Source: an uncultured Bacilli bacterium (lineage in GTDB: Bacteria; Bacillota_I; Bacilli_A; RF39; UBA660). Taken from it: DNA of 46,653 nucleotides. Position numbers and translations under genes: made by a program. Positions 38,511-46,653 of the stretch are shown in pieces (position 1 is the stretch's first letter; each line of letters opens with the position of its first letter). The DNA is taken from NCBI GenBank assembly GCA_944332715.1, contig CALVKN010000007.1, positions 1-46,653 on the forward strand, given 5' to 3'. Under the pieces are notes generated by a model. It searched no databases, was not told where the DNA came from, and worked only from the letters and a program-made list of their open reading frames with translations.

Positions 38511-38624
38511 TCATAAGTGTAAGTATCGAATAAAGAAAAATACTAATATAAGGAGTAAAATTACCAAAATAATATAAATTATTACCATTAATAAAGCAAT
38601 TATTTGATTAATAAAATTTGTCAT
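38511..38624 (-). CDS. 37-aa single-helix membrane peptide
   Basis: ATG at 38624 with GGTGAT six bases upstream encodes MTNFINQIIALLMV, a continuous Ile/Leu/Val/Phe helix, and a basic end (IRYLHL), stopping at TGA 38511. It fits a small membrane protein or toxin-like peptide. No own promoter is clear and it follows the terminator of the gene at 38700. The 22 bases to the GH25 gene suggest cotranscription with it. Confidence 0.4.
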   Translation of the reverse strand: MTNFINQIIALLMVIIYIILVILLLILVFFFIRYLHL

Positions 38625-38644
38625 TTTTTCATCACCAATACCAA

Positions 38645-38678
38645 AATAAAAAAATTGATAGTAATTTACTACCAATTT
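38645..38678 (-). terminator. Terminator of the exported protein gene
   Basis: On the minus strand, AAATTGGTAG pairs with CTATCAATTT (one wobble) around a 7-base loop, followed by TTTTTTTAT. Confidence 0.7.
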
Positions 38679-38699
38679 CAAGTTTCTTTTTGGTGAATT

Positions 38700-39635
38700 T
38701 TAGTTGCTAATATATTCTGTGCTATACCAATAGTAATTATTTAATGAATCTAGTTTGTATGTTATTTTTATTTTTCCAGTTTGATTTTTTTCTTTATAAT
38801 GATTAACTAATTCGGTAATTTGTTCTGAAGATACATATTCACCAATACCACCCATTACATCAAAATAATAGTCTATACCATCAACTTTGTTTTCTTTATT
38901 TGGGTCACTATATAAAGCAAATGCTTCGATATCTTCTTCGGAATAATTCTTTGTTAGACTTTCGTAATCACCACAACCCATGTCAGCACCACAACCAGCT
39001 AGTGAAGAGGTATCAGCGAATAGATAATCAGCATATACTATCAAATCTCCATTTTCAATGGTTGAATAATCATAAACAATATAGGTATTTCCATCGTAAC
39101 TATATGAAGAACCACTACCAAAACTTTCATATGTTTCATTAGTTGTACAAGATATTCTATTTTTTCTAAGTGTATCTATTCCACAGTATAAATCTAAGAG
39201 CTCATTACTGATGATGAATCCTTCTGAATAGTCGATTTGAGCATCACTTTCAAATATACTTTTATATATTTCTTCGTAGTCACTTTGACGAAAGAATGAT
39301 ATTGTATCTCCTGGATCAATTGGAAAATTATATGATTCATTTGGTTGAATTTTATTGTAAACAATTGCAAATTTATCATTTTCAGATAAATCATTAATTG
39401 TTATGTTTTCGCCATCATAATAATAAAAATTATTAAACTCATTTTTTCCTAAGTTTTCAACTAAGACCTCATCATAATCACAATTACATGCACAAGTAGT
39501 TTCAGTATTTGGACAATCTGATAATAAAACCGTATTATTTTTTTCTATTTCCTTATATAAAATATATGATCCACTACCTATAACTAGTATTATAAGCATT
39601 CCTAAAACAATATTTACTATGATTTTTTTTCGCAC
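38700..39635 (-). CDS. Exported Cys-rich protein of unknown function
   Basis: 311 aa from the GTG at 39635, with GGGTGAT four bases upstream; a longer frame has no ribosome binding site. After an N-terminal anchor (RKKIIVNIVLGMLIILVIGSG) comes a cluster of cysteines (SDCPNTETTCACNCDYDE), then a Tyr/Asp/Ser-rich region with further Cys (DLYCGID, SCTTNE, GCGADMGCGDYE), so disulfides are likely. It has no recognised domain. It ends in its own terminator and probably faces the outside of the cell. Confidence 0.65.
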   Translation of the reverse strand: MRKKIIVNIVLGMLIILVIGSGSYILYKEIEKNNTVLLSDCPNTETTCACNCDYDEVLVENLGKNEFNNFYYYDGENITINDLSENDKFAIVYNKIQPNESYNFPIDPGDTISFFRQSDYEEIYKSIFESDAQIDYSEGFIISNELLDLYCGIDTLRKNRISCTTNETYESFGSGSSYSYDGNTYIVYDYSTIENGDLIVYADYLFADTSSLAGCGADMGCGDYESLTKNYSEEDIEAFALYSDPNKENKVDGIDYYFDVMGGIGEYVSSEQITELVNHYKEKNQTGKIKITYKLDSLNNYYWYSTEYISN

Positions 39636-39698
39636 TACAATCACCCTTATTATTTTTATTTTATCATAAAGCAAAATAAAAAGCCATTAATTGGCTGA

Positions 39699-40454
39699 TT
39701 ATTTACCTAACTTTTTTCCTTGGATGTGATATGCTATAAGTAACTGAAAGCGGTATGGGGCGAATCTTGTTAAAAATAATGTAAGTTTCATACGTAAAGT
39801 TGGAACTATTATCATTTTTCTTTTAAACATTTTATCAATAGCATATTTAGCGACATATGTTGGGTCTGCTTCTTTAATGGAAAACTTTCCATGAGCTACT
39901 TTATTAAAGTTGGTGTTTACTGGTCCTGGACATAATGCTGAAATTGACACATTACTTCCCGCTTGGCGTAATTCTTCATTTATAGCCATGGTAAGTTTTG
40001 TTATATAATTTTTAGTAGCATAATAAGTACTAAGTCTTGGTCCCGCCATAAAACCAGCACTGGAACAAACATTTAAAATATAACCTGTATCTTTTTTGAT
40101 AAAATCACACAAAAATAATTTAGTTAATATGTGATATGCTTTAATATTTAAATCAATCATTTCAAGTTCTCTATTAAGGTCAGTCTCGGCAAATGTACCA
40201 AAAAGACCAAAGCCGGCGTTATTAATTAAAATATCAATGTTATCATTTTTAGTTTCTTCATAAAGTTTGTAAACATTTTCTTCTTTAAGTAAATCAAGTG
40301 TTAATATTTTGACATTTACTTTGACACTTTTTTTAATGTGTTCCATTTCTTTTTTGCTGCGTGCTACTAATATTAAATCGATATTTTGGCTTGCTAAATA
40401 ATATGCTATGTGTTTTCCTATACCACTAGATGCTCCAGTTACTAAAGCCTTCAT
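39699..40454 (-). CDS. Short-chain dehydrogenase/reductase
   Basis: 251 aa. Rossmann cofactor motif TGASSGIGKHIA at the N-terminus, NNAGFG in the middle, catalytic Ser in CSSAGF and the YATKNYITK Tyr-x-x-x-Lys pair, then CPGPVNT. The VARSK after strand 2 suggests NADP preference. The substrate is unknown; C-terminal features resemble the lipid- or steroid-type SDRs (a hydrophobic tail with RFAPYRFQLL). It begins immediately after the stop of the pyrophosphatase gene (TAG ATG), with GGTGAT ahead, so the two are coupled. Confidence 0.9.
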   Translation of the reverse strand: MKALVTGASSGIGKHIAYYLASQNIDLILVARSKKEMEHIKKSVKVNVKILTLDLLKEENVYKLYEETKNDNIDILINNAGFGLFGTFAETDLNRELEMIDLNIKAYHILTKLFLCDFIKKDTGYILNVCSSAGFMAGPRLSTYYATKNYITKLTMAINEELRQAGSNVSISALCPGPVNTNFNKVAHGKFSIKEADPTYVAKYAIDKMFKRKMIIVPTLRMKLTLFLTRFAPYRFQLLIAYHIQGKKLGK

Positions 40455-42071
40455 CTAATCACCTTCAAGTACACTTATAATATTTGGTTGTATTTGTTTT
40501 TTACGAGAAACAATTTTAGGTAAGAACATACATTGGTGAATACTTTTTAAACCAAAACTATCTTGAATGATACCTGCAGCTGCATCATTATAAATTACAT
40601 ATGAACCATTTTTGATAATATCGGTTATAAAAATAGTAACAATAGTATACTTATCTTCTACCATTTCATTAAGTTTAGCAATATATGCATCAATATTTTC
40701 TTCAATTTTTTCAATATCCATAGTCATAATTTGACTAATACCTAAAAGTTTATCTCCAACAACATATGATTTAAAGTCAGTTTTGATTAATTCTTCAACA
40801 CTCTTGCCTTCGATAGAACTTGATGCCTTTAACATTTCCATACCATATTTATCAATATCAACTTTGGCAATATTGGCAAGTTTTACTGCAGCAAATTTAT
40901 CATCTTCTGTAGTTGTAGGACTTGTTAAAAGTAAAGTGTCAGAAAGAATTGCTGAAAGCATAAGACCTGCCATGTTTTTAGGAATAGGTACATGTTGTTC
41001 TTTATACATTTCATAAATCATAGTTGATGTACAGCCTACTGGTTTACTTCTAAAATTAATTGGAAGAGATGTACCAATATCTCCGATATTATGATGGTCG
41101 ATTATTTCTAAAATATTCGCTTCATCAAGGCCATCAACAGATTGCGCAAAGTTATTGTGATCTACTAAAATTACTTTTTGTTTTTCATATTCATTTGGTC
41201 CAGTTAATTTAATTAAACCAAGACATTCACCCTTGTTATTTACTACAGGATAATTTGAGTGGTTAACTCGGTGAGTCATATTTTTAAATTCCGTATAATA
41301 ATCTTCATTATTTATAGTAATTGGACTTTTATTTAAATTAATGCTTTTAACAAAATTACTTAGCAATATCTTATTGGCAATTTGGAAACTATCTAATTCT
41401 GAAGCAATTATATTAACTTTATTTTTTTCGGCCTTTTTAATTATCTTTTTGTCCAAATTAACATTTAATGGCAATATAATTAATCTTACATGTGATTCTA
41501 TAGCATATTCCAATACTTTATAACGATCTCCCACAATTAATATATCGTGGGGTGATAAATCTATTTCTTGTTGAATTGTTTTAGATTGTAAACCTGCAAT
41601 TAGAATGTCTCCGGAAATATATTCATCAAATTTGGTTATTACTTTAGCATTGAGGGTTTCGATTATATTGTCTAAAGTGGTATGAACTATTTCTTTATTG
41701 CCATTTATTAAATACTTAGCAATTTCTTTTAATGTTACATAACCTGTTAATTTTTTCTTATCATCAATTAATGGTATAGCAGTTATATTTTGATGTTGCA
41801 TAACTTTAAATGCTTCATTAATTGATTTTTCTTCAGATATATATGCCTTTTTATCATATTTGATATTTTTTATTCTAACTCGTACGTCATTTAAATAACT
41901 TGGTACGGGAACTTTAAAAAATTCTAAAGCAAATTTAGTTTCATTATTAATATTGCCTAGAACCTTAGGGGCAGTTTTACCTCCAGTTTCATTTTTTAAA
42001 TAGGATAATGCAATGCTTGAGCATACTGAATCAGTATCAGGATTTTTATGTCCAAAAATAAATGTTGTCAT
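40455..42071 (-). CDS. ppaC: Manganese-dependent inorganic pyrophosphatase with CBS and DRTGG domains
   Basis: Family II pyrophosphatase (DHH superfamily), hydrolysing PPi to phosphate. The N-terminal metal site is FGHKNPDTDSVCSS (His8, Asp12, Asp14). A regulatory insert of two CBS motifs flanking a DRTGG domain (about residues 70-300) follows, then LVDHNNFAQ and EIIDHHNIGDIGTSLP complete the DHH domain, and the C-terminal DHHA2 domain ends with RKKQIQP (substrate-binding Arg-Lys-Lys). At 538 aa it belongs to the adenine-nucleotide-regulated CBS-PPase group. GGAGGT precedes the ATG. Confidence 0.93.
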   Translation of the reverse strand: MTTFIFGHKNPDTDSVCSSIALSYLKNETGGKTAPKVLGNINNETKFALEFFKVPVPSYLNDVRVRIKNIKYDKKAYISEEKSINEAFKVMQHQNITAIPLIDDKKKLTGYVTLKEIAKYLINGNKEIVHTTLDNIIETLNAKVITKFDEYISGDILIAGLQSKTIQQEIDLSPHDILIVGDRYKVLEYAIESHVRLIILPLNVNLDKKIIKKAEKNKVNIIASELDSFQIANKILLSNFVKSINLNKSPITINNEDYYTEFKNMTHRVNHSNYPVVNNKGECLGLIKLTGPNEYEKQKVILVDHNNFAQSVDGLDEANILEIIDHHNIGDIGTSLPINFRSKPVGCTSTMIYEMYKEQHVPIPKNMAGLMLSAILSDTLLLTSPTTTEDDKFAAVKLANIAKVDIDKYGMEMLKASSSIEGKSVEELIKTDFKSYVVGDKLLGISQIMTMDIEKIEENIDAYIAKLNEMVEDKYTIVTIFITDIIKNGSYVIYNDAAAGIIQDSFGLKSIHQCMFLPKIVSRKKQIQPNIISVLEGD

Positions 42072-42117
42072 TTTATTACCTCCAATTGTCTTGATTTTAC
42101 CATATCATAAAGTATTT

Positions 42118-44064
42118 TTAAATACCTTTCATTTCAAATAAAATGTCACGAAGTTCCATAGCTCTTTCAAAATCTAATTTACGTGCTGCTTCTTTCATTT
42201 CATCTTCAATTTGTAAAATCATCTTTTCTTTTTCTTTCTTACTTACTTTCTTTTTCTTTTCTTCACTAACCATATTATTAGTTACTACTTCTTTTATTTC
42301 TTTAATAATAGTTTTAGGAACAATTCCATGTTCTTCATTGTAATGCTCTTGGATTTCTCTTCTTCTTTTGGTTTCTTTGATAGCTTCATCCATGGCTTCA
42401 CTTACTGTATCGGCATACATGATTACTTTACCATTTTGATTACGAGCACATCTACCGATTGTTTGGATGAGACTTCTGCCACTTCGCAAGAAACCTTGTT
42501 TATCGGCATCTAAAATACAGATTAAACTTACTTCTGGTATATCTAGTCCTTCCCGCAAAAGATTTATACCAACTACACAGTCATATGTTCCAAGTCGTAA
42601 ATCTTGAATAATTTTAAGCCGTTCTAGAGTTTTAATCTCACTATGCAAATATGCAACTTTAATATTCATTTCTTTTAAATAATTAGTTAGCTCTTCACTC
42701 ATTCTAATAGTAAGTGTTGTAATTAGTACTCTTTCGTTTTTTCCAATTCTATCTTTTATTTCGCCGATGATGTCATCAATTTGACCATCAGTAGGTCTTA
42801 CTTCAATTAGTGGATCAAGTAGACCTGTAGGTCGAATTATTTGTTCAACAAATTTATTATTAGTTTTTTCAAGTTCATAATCACCTGGCGTTGCTGATAC
42901 ATAAATTGCTTGATTAATTTTTTTGTTAAATTCATCAAATGTTAGTGGTCTATTATCAAGAGCACTAGGAAGTCGGAATCCATAATCAACAAGTGTTTGT
43001 TTTCTTTGTCTATCGCCATTATACATTCCCCGAACTTGAGGAAGTGTTACGTGTGATTCATCAACTACAAGTAAAAAGTCCTTAGGAAAGAAATCAATTA
43101 AACAACTTGGTGTTTCTCCCGCTTCTCTTAAAGCTAAATGTCTTGAATAGTTTTCAACGCCATTACAAAAGCCCGTTTCACGGAGCATTTCGATATCATA
43201 ATTTGTTCTTTCGCGCAAACGTTGTTCTTCAATTAATTTATTTTGATCATGTAATTCTTTTAATCTATCTTTTAATTCTGCTTCAATACGAGTAATTGCT
43301 ATATCTAGTTTATCTTTACTAGTTACAAAGTGCGATGCTGGGGAAATAGTAATACTTTTTTTATTTTGCGTTACTACTCCAGTTAAGGGGTCAAATAAAG
43401 CAATCGAATCAACCGTGTCATCTTCTAGAGAAACTCTTATACCACTAGCATGTTCATTAACAGGAACAATATCAATGTTATTACCACGAACACGAAATGT
43501 TCCCCGGTGAAAATCCAAATCACTTCTTTCATAAGTCATATCTATTAAACGATTTAAAATTTTATTACGAGATATAGTATCACCGATATTTAAAATGAGC
43601 ATATTTTTTTCATATTCTTCTTTTTCCCCGATACCATATATACAAGAAACTGATGCAACTACTATAACATCACGATAGTTAATTAAAGCCGAAGTTGCAG
43701 CGTGTCTAAGTTCATCGATTTCATCATTAATTGATGCATCTTTTTCAATATAGGTATCACTACTTGGGACATATGCTTCGGGTTGATAATAATCATAGTA
43801 CGATACAAAATATTCAACATGGTTATTTGGAAAAAATTCTTTTAATTCCGCATAGAGTTGACCTGCTAGGGTTTTATTGTGGGCTAAAACAAGGGTTGGT
43901 TTATTAACATTTTTAATAACATTAGCAATAGTAAAAGTCTTACCGGTTCCAGTTGCTCCAAGTAAAACTTGTTCTTTTTTACCTTCATTAATGCCATCAG
44001 TTAATTCCTTAATAGCTTCGGGTTGATCTCCAGATGGTGCAAATTTCGATACCAATTCAAACAT
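42118..44064 (-). CDS. uvrB: UvrABC excision-repair subunit B
   Basis: 648 aa from ATG 44064, with AAGGAGGGG seven bases upstream; an ORF starting earlier has no ribosome binding site and adds 26 unrelated residues. Helicase motif [11 protein letters not shown], the beta-hairpin region [29 protein letters not shown], motif [13 protein letters not shown], then SATPGDYE and [13 protein letters not shown]...[11 protein letters not shown]-terminal UVR domain ([15 protein letters not shown]) is preserved. It has its own near-consensus promoter. No uvrA is in the window. Confidence 0.97.
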   Translation of the reverse strand: MFELVSKFAPSGDQPEAIKELTDGINEGKKEQVLLGATGTGKTFTIANVIKNVNKPTLVLAHNKTLAGQLYAELKEFFPNNHVEYFVSYYDYYQPEAYVPSSDTYIEKDASINDEIDELRHAATSALINYRDVIVVASVSCIYGIGEKEEYEKNMLILNIGDTISRNKILNRLIDMTYERSDLDFHRGTFRVRGNNIDIVPVNEHASGIRVSLEDDTVDSIALFDPLTGVVTQNKKSITISPASHFVTSKDKLDIAITRIEAELKDRLKELHDQNKLIEEQRLRERTNYDIEMLRETGFCNGVENYSRHLALREAGETPSCLIDFFPKDFLLVVDESHVTLPQVRGMYNGDRQRKQTLVDYGFRLPSALDNRPLTFDEFNKKINQAIYVSATPGDYELEKTNNKFVEQIIRPTGLLDPLIEVRPTDGQIDDIIGEIKDRIGKNERVLITTLTIRMSEELTNYLKEMNIKVAYLHSEIKTLERLKIIQDLRLGTYDCVVGINLLREGLDIPEVSLICILDADKQGFLRSGRSLIQTIGRCARNQNGKVIMYADTVSEAMDEAIKETKRRREIQEHYNEEHGIVPKTIIKEIKEVVTNNMVSEEKKKKVSKKEKEKMILQIEDEMKEAARKLDFERAMELRDILFEMKGI

Positions 44065-44128
44065 AGTTATCCCCTCCTTAATTAGTTTTAACAATTTAAT
44101 ACATAATATTAAGTTTTTAAGTACCATT

Positions 44129-44157
44129 ACAATACCACGCAAACTTTATACTGTCAA
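44129..44157 (-). promoter_or_regulatory. Promoter of uvrB
   Basis: On the minus strand, a perfect -35 TTGACA (44152-44157), a 17-base spacer and -10 TATTGT (44129-44134). No LexA-type GAAC..GTTC box is evident. Confidence 0.75.
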
Positions 44158-44169
44158 GAAGCTGTGAAG

Positions 44170-44205
44170 AAAAAACAAATAACCTGATGTAATAATCAAG
44201 TTATT
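44170..44205 (-). terminator. Terminator of the 44214-44717 gene
   Basis: On the minus strand, AATAACTTGAT pairs with ATCAGGTTATT (one wobble) and is followed by TGTTTTTTC. Confidence 0.65.
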
Positions 44206-44213
44206 ATTTTTAT

Positions 44214-44717
44214 TTATTCAAAATTTATGACAAACCATAGAAATATATTTTGGCATTGAATTTTAAATAAAAATTTATTTTCTTCTAATTTCGTTATTTT
44301 AAATACTGGATCATAACTATAAAAATTATCTTTACTAGGAAAATAAATTGGTTCAAATTCATCATGGCTTTGAAATAGTGTTAATCCCTCGTTAATAAAT
44401 TCGGTTATGTTCTTTGTATCATTTATTTCTAAACTATTTAATTCGTCTAAAGATTTTTCTAAAGCAAAGTCAAATGAATAATCAATATCATTTAAAGTAG
44501 CACTAATAGAGAAAAACATAATTGGATATTTACCTTTTTTTACTACTTTACTATTTTTGTATTGAACAAATTCGAATTCATCAAAATAATATTCTAAATA
44601 AGCATTACTTAAATCTTGATTTAAATAATTAAAAACATAATCTGTTACTTTAAGTTTACATCTAATGGATTTGCTAGAATTCATATTACCAATTTGACCA
44701 AAACTAGCTTTAGACAT
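44214..44717 (-). CDS. Unknown small protein at the end of the csaA-region gene cluster
   Basis: 167 aa from ATG 44717, with GGAGAT upstream; the frame overlaps the amidotransferase gene end by eight bases. It is soluble and beta-rich, with SIRCKLKVTDYVFNYLNQDL, LEYYFDEFEFVQYK, YPIMFFSISATLNDIDYSFDFALEKSLDEL and an aromatic end. Not recognised. It closes the run dgkA, csaA, methyltransferase, amidotransferase and is followed by a terminator. Confidence 0.6.
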   Translation of the reverse strand: MSKASFGQIGNMNSSKSIRCKLKVTDYVFNYLNQDLSNAYLEYYFDEFEFVQYKNSKVVKKGKYPIMFFSISATLNDIDYSFDFALEKSLDELNSLEINDTKNITEFINEGLTLFQSHDEFEPIYFPSKDNFYSYDPVFKITKLEENKFLFKIQCQNIFLWFVINFE

Positions 44718-45447
44718 TTTTATCTCCAATATTATCTATGAAATACTTAACTATTTTATCACTTGGGTTAGTTTCTGGATGAAATTGGGTACCTATCCAA
44801 AACAAATCATTATTAGTTGATTCGATTGCTTCAATTACTCCGCCGGGAGATTTGCCAACAATGTTAAACAAACTTCCTACTCTACTTACTTGATAATTAT
44901 GCAAGCAAATTATATCAATAACTTTATTTTGATAAATTTTATAAAACAAACTATTTTCAGAAATTTCTAATTTATGATGAGCTTTACTAATTGGTTCATT
45001 ATCTAGTAGCACATCATGAATTTCACCATTGTCTATTTTAATTATTATAGGATTATTCTCAATTATTTTATTATATGCATCTATTACATTATCTATAGTT
45101 AATTCTTGATTTTCTAAATAATCTAATATAATAGAAAATATTGATAAAGATTGCATGCCCATGCATATTCCTAAAATAGGTTTTTTATTTTTATAAGCAT
45201 AAATTAAAAGTTCATAAACGCTTTTATCAATTCTCTGGCCTCCGGGAAGTAAGAAAGCATCACACAGTGCTAGTTGTTCTTCATTAATATGTCCATTATC
45301 AAGCACTAAGCCAACAGGAATTGCATCACATTCAAAAATTTTATGAGGGTAATGAATAATAAATTCATATCTTTTATGATATGGGTGATGTTCTTCTTCT
45401 ATTCTAACAGTTGGAAATAACCCAATTATCTTTTTCATGTCATGCAC
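44710..45447 (-). CDS. Class I glutamine amidotransferase-like hydrolase (peptidase C26)
   Basis: 245 aa. The nucleophile Cys sits in ILGICMGMQSLSIF after the oxyanion strand AFLLPGGQRID; the His-Glu part of the triad is in WIGTQFHPETNPSD. It resembles the gamma-glutamyl-GABA hydrolase (PuuD) group, which hydrolyses gamma-glutamyl amides. GLVLDNGHINEEQLALC precedes the GG loop. The ATG overlaps the end of the methyltransferase gene (about eight bases); an in-frame ATG three codons later is an alternative start. Confidence 0.8.
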   Translation of the reverse strand: MHDMKKIIGLFPTVRIEEEHHPYHKRYEFIIHYPHKIFECDAIPVGLVLDNGHINEEQLALCDAFLLPGGQRIDKSVYELLIYAYKNKKPILGICMGMQSLSIFSIILDYLENQELTIDNVIDAYNKIIENNPIIIKIDNGEIHDVLLDNEPISKAHHKLEISENSLFYKIYQNKVIDIICLHNYQVSRVGSLFNIVGKSPGGVIEAIESTNNDLFWIGTQFHPETNPSDKIVKYFIDNIGDKNV

Positions 45448-46048
45448 TTCTCAATATAAAATTAATAAACTTTGTTGGAGATTTATATTGATTACTTTCC
45501 CAAGTTTTTAATAAATCATATTTTACATTTAATTTTTTTAATATAGCATTAAATTTTTCCTCAGTCATATCATTATAAAATCTCGATTTTTCATCAAATC
45601 TAGTATCACTACCTAATTTAAATGAACAATATAATATTCCAGTGTTTTTTAAAGATTTATGGGTTCTTTCTAAGACATTGATTAAATCTTTGTTGTCTAA
45701 ATGTAGCAATGATGCACAAGCAAATACTCCATCAAATTCATTATTATAATCCATATCAAGAAAATTTAGTTCGCGGACAGGCATGTTTAAAAATGCTGAT
45801 GCCATCTTACAAAATTCCTTAGAGCCATCAACTGCAGTTACTTTATAACCACGATTTAAAAAATATTTACTATCTCTTCCTGTGCCACAACCTAAGTCTA
45901 ATATAGATGCTCCATTTGGTAAATATGACAAAAAAATATCAGGAATTGTAAAATCATAATTGGCTAAAAATTCATCAGTCCACTCTCTTTTATAATCTTC
46001 GGCATTAGTCTCATAATAATCCAGTGTTTTTTTCATGTAATCTTGCAT
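45440..46048 (-). CDS. SAM-dependent class I methyltransferase
   Basis: 202 aa. Motif I ASILDLGCGTGRDSKYFLNRG binds S-adenosylmethionine and VTAVDGSKEFCKMA holds the acidic post-I residue; NEFDGVFACASLLHLD and ILYCSFKLG follow. The substrate cannot be told; the sequence resembles small-molecule (tellurite-resistance or thiopurine-like) methyltransferases. AAGGAG is seven bases before the ATG. Nine bases separate it from csaA, in one operon. Confidence 0.85.
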   Translation of the reverse strand: MQDYMKKTLDYYETNAEDYKREWTDEFLANYDFTIPDIFLSYLPNGASILDLGCGTGRDSKYFLNRGYKVTAVDGSKEFCKMASAFLNMPVRELNFLDMDYNNEFDGVFACASLLHLDNKDLINVLERTHKSLKNTGILYCSFKLGSDTRFDEKSRFYNDMTEEKFNAILKKLNVKYDLLKTWESNQYKSPTKFINFILRSA

Positions 46049-46057
46049 ATATACTCC

Positions 46058-46384
46058 TTAAGATATTAATGAGCCGTTGGGAGTTTCTTTATCTAAAGAT
46101 AACAATATTACTCCACCTTTAGTTTCAGCACCCAGTATTCTTACTTCACTTTTTACTTCTGATATTCTAATTGGTTCAAAATTCATTACAGCAATAACTT
46201 GCTTTCCAACTAAATCAGTTGGTTCATAAAGTTCAGTTATTTGAGCAGATGAATTTTTTATTCCCAATTCTCCAAAATCGATTTTTAATTTGTAAGCTGG
46301 TTTTCGTGCTCCCTTATTAATACTAGCAGAAATTATAGTACCAACACGCATTTCAACGCGTTCAAAATCATTTAAAGTAATCAT
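46058..46384 (-). CDS. csaA: tRNA-binding-domain protein, CsaA type
   Basis: 108-aa free-standing EMAP/tRNA-binding OB domain. ERVEMRVGTIISASINKGARKPAYKLKIDFG and NSSAQITELYEPTDLVGKQVIAVMNFEP match CsaA, which was described as a secretion chaperone in Bacillus and whose fold is that of tRNA-binding domains. A final LGAETKGGVILLSLDKE and PNG are typical. The start ATG overlaps the dgkA TGA (ATGA). Confidence 0.92.
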   Translation of the reverse strand: MITLNDFERVEMRVGTIISASINKGARKPAYKLKIDFGELGIKNSSAQITELYEPTDLVGKQVIAVMNFEPIRISEVKSEVRILGAETKGGVILLSLDKETPNGSLIS

Positions 46385-46653
46385 AATATGGTCTCCAAAA
46401 ATGCTAGGACTTTTGGTATAAATATAATTAAACCAATTACGGCAGATGCTATGGCCATAATTAAGACTCCACCAGCTGCAACATCTTTAACAAATTTTGC
46501 TCTTGGGTCTTTCTCTGGCATAGCAATATCTACCATTTGTTCTAATGCAGTATTAAATATTTCAGCACTAATTACTATCGCAAAACAAATAATACATACA
46601 AACCATTCTACTATGCTAATATTAAGAATTAACCCAAAAATAATAACGAGAGC
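46381..46653 (-). CDS. dgkA: Undecaprenol/diacylglycerol kinase DgkA family (C-terminal part)
   Basis: The frame runs in from the right window edge and ends at TGA 46381-46383, overlapping the start of csaA. The visible 90 residues contain a transmembrane helix, then ISAEIFNTALEQMVDIAM (the active-site Glu-x-x-Asn-Thr-Ala block), DPRAKFVKDVAAGGVLIMAIASAVIG (second family signature and helix) and IIFIPKVL. In Gram-positive bacteria this enzyme phosphorylates undecaprenol for cell-wall synthesis. The N-terminus is outside the window. Confidence 0.9.
   Translation of the reverse strand, partial: ALVIIFGLILNISIVEWFVCIICFAIVISAEIFNTALEQMVDIAMPEKDPRAKFVKDVAAGGVLIMAIASAVIGLIIFIPKVLAFLETIL

Noticed and set aside
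44065-44142. 26-residue N-terminal extension of UvrB
   Set aside because: It crosses the -10 region of the uvrB promoter and has no RBS, whereas ATG 44064 has AAGGAGGGG.
1-46653. Mycoplasma genetic code (TGA as Trp)
   Set aside because: TGA ends several genes cleanly at overlaps (for example dgkA/csaA and dipeptidase/serS), and tryptophans are encoded by TGG.

Overview
The window is AT-rich DNA (about 30% G+C by eye) from a low-GC Gram-positive bacterium (Bacillota). The evidence is AAGGAGG-type ribosome binding sites, a T-box riboswitch, intrinsic terminators at most gene ends, LTGC-type lipoproteins, CAP and GH25 surface proteins, a CBS-type manganese pyrophosphatase and a minimal SufC/SufB-like pair. 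TGA is a stop codon and tryptophan is TGG, so the mycoplasma code is not used. An uncultured gut Bacilli/Mollicutes-like lineage would fit, but the species cannot be named from the sequence. Nearly all genes are on the minus strand; plus-strand genes are few and small.

Layout. Positions 1-9.8 kb: a partial gene, gmk, tRNA-Met, a GNAT acetyltransferase, a DagK-type lipid kinase, miaB, a zinc-ribbon/SPFH pair resembling YdjG/YdjI, and a T-box-controlled operon of M19 dipeptidase, serS and an unknown gene. Positions 10.1-10.45 kb hold a locus shaped like a type I toxin-antitoxin: a 24-residue hydrophobic peptide gene facing a small RNA gene that covers its 3' region. Positions 10.45-14.1 kb: a membrane-anchored DUF3221-like/FtsX-ectodomain-like protein, an IS30 relic fused to an ABM monooxygenase gene, a CAP protein, a zinc-ribbon membrane protein and a DUF1287 protein.

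Positions 14.1-16.4 kb are a graveyard of gene fragments (AAA ATPase, TetR C-terminus, ASCH, AlbA_2/Schlafen-type N-terminus) with two lipoproteins and two different short-repeat arrays at ATPase or regulator promoters. Positions 16.4-23.5 kb: copper chaperone and copper ATPase, a truncated flavodoxin behind a MerR-type promoter, and an operon of SufC-like ATPase, SufB-like protein, phosphoglycerate mutase, TetR regulator and CDF metal exporter, preceded by ogt.

Positions 23.5-38.5 kb: an ABC exporter, a coiled-coil membrane protein, a two-component system beside a MacB/FtsX-type ABC transporter (probably an antimicrobial-peptide sensing and resistance module), two small CotF-like proteins, unknown membrane proteins, a 29-codon ORF with a consensus promoter, a membrane-bound XRE regulator and a GH25 muramidase. 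Positions 38.5-46.65 kb: a small membrane peptide, an exported protein, an SDR enzyme with CBS/DRTGG pyrophosphatase, uvrB, and a run of dgkA (cut by the window edge), csaA, methyltransferase, class I amidotransferase-like protein and an unknown gene.

Most novel-looking items: the toxin/small-RNA locus, the free-standing FtsX-like ectodomain, the repeat arrays next to broken ATPase/AlbA_2 genes, the 29-codon ORF with three consecutive GC-rich Arg codons, and shared TTTGTCGAAT boxes upstream of two promoters.
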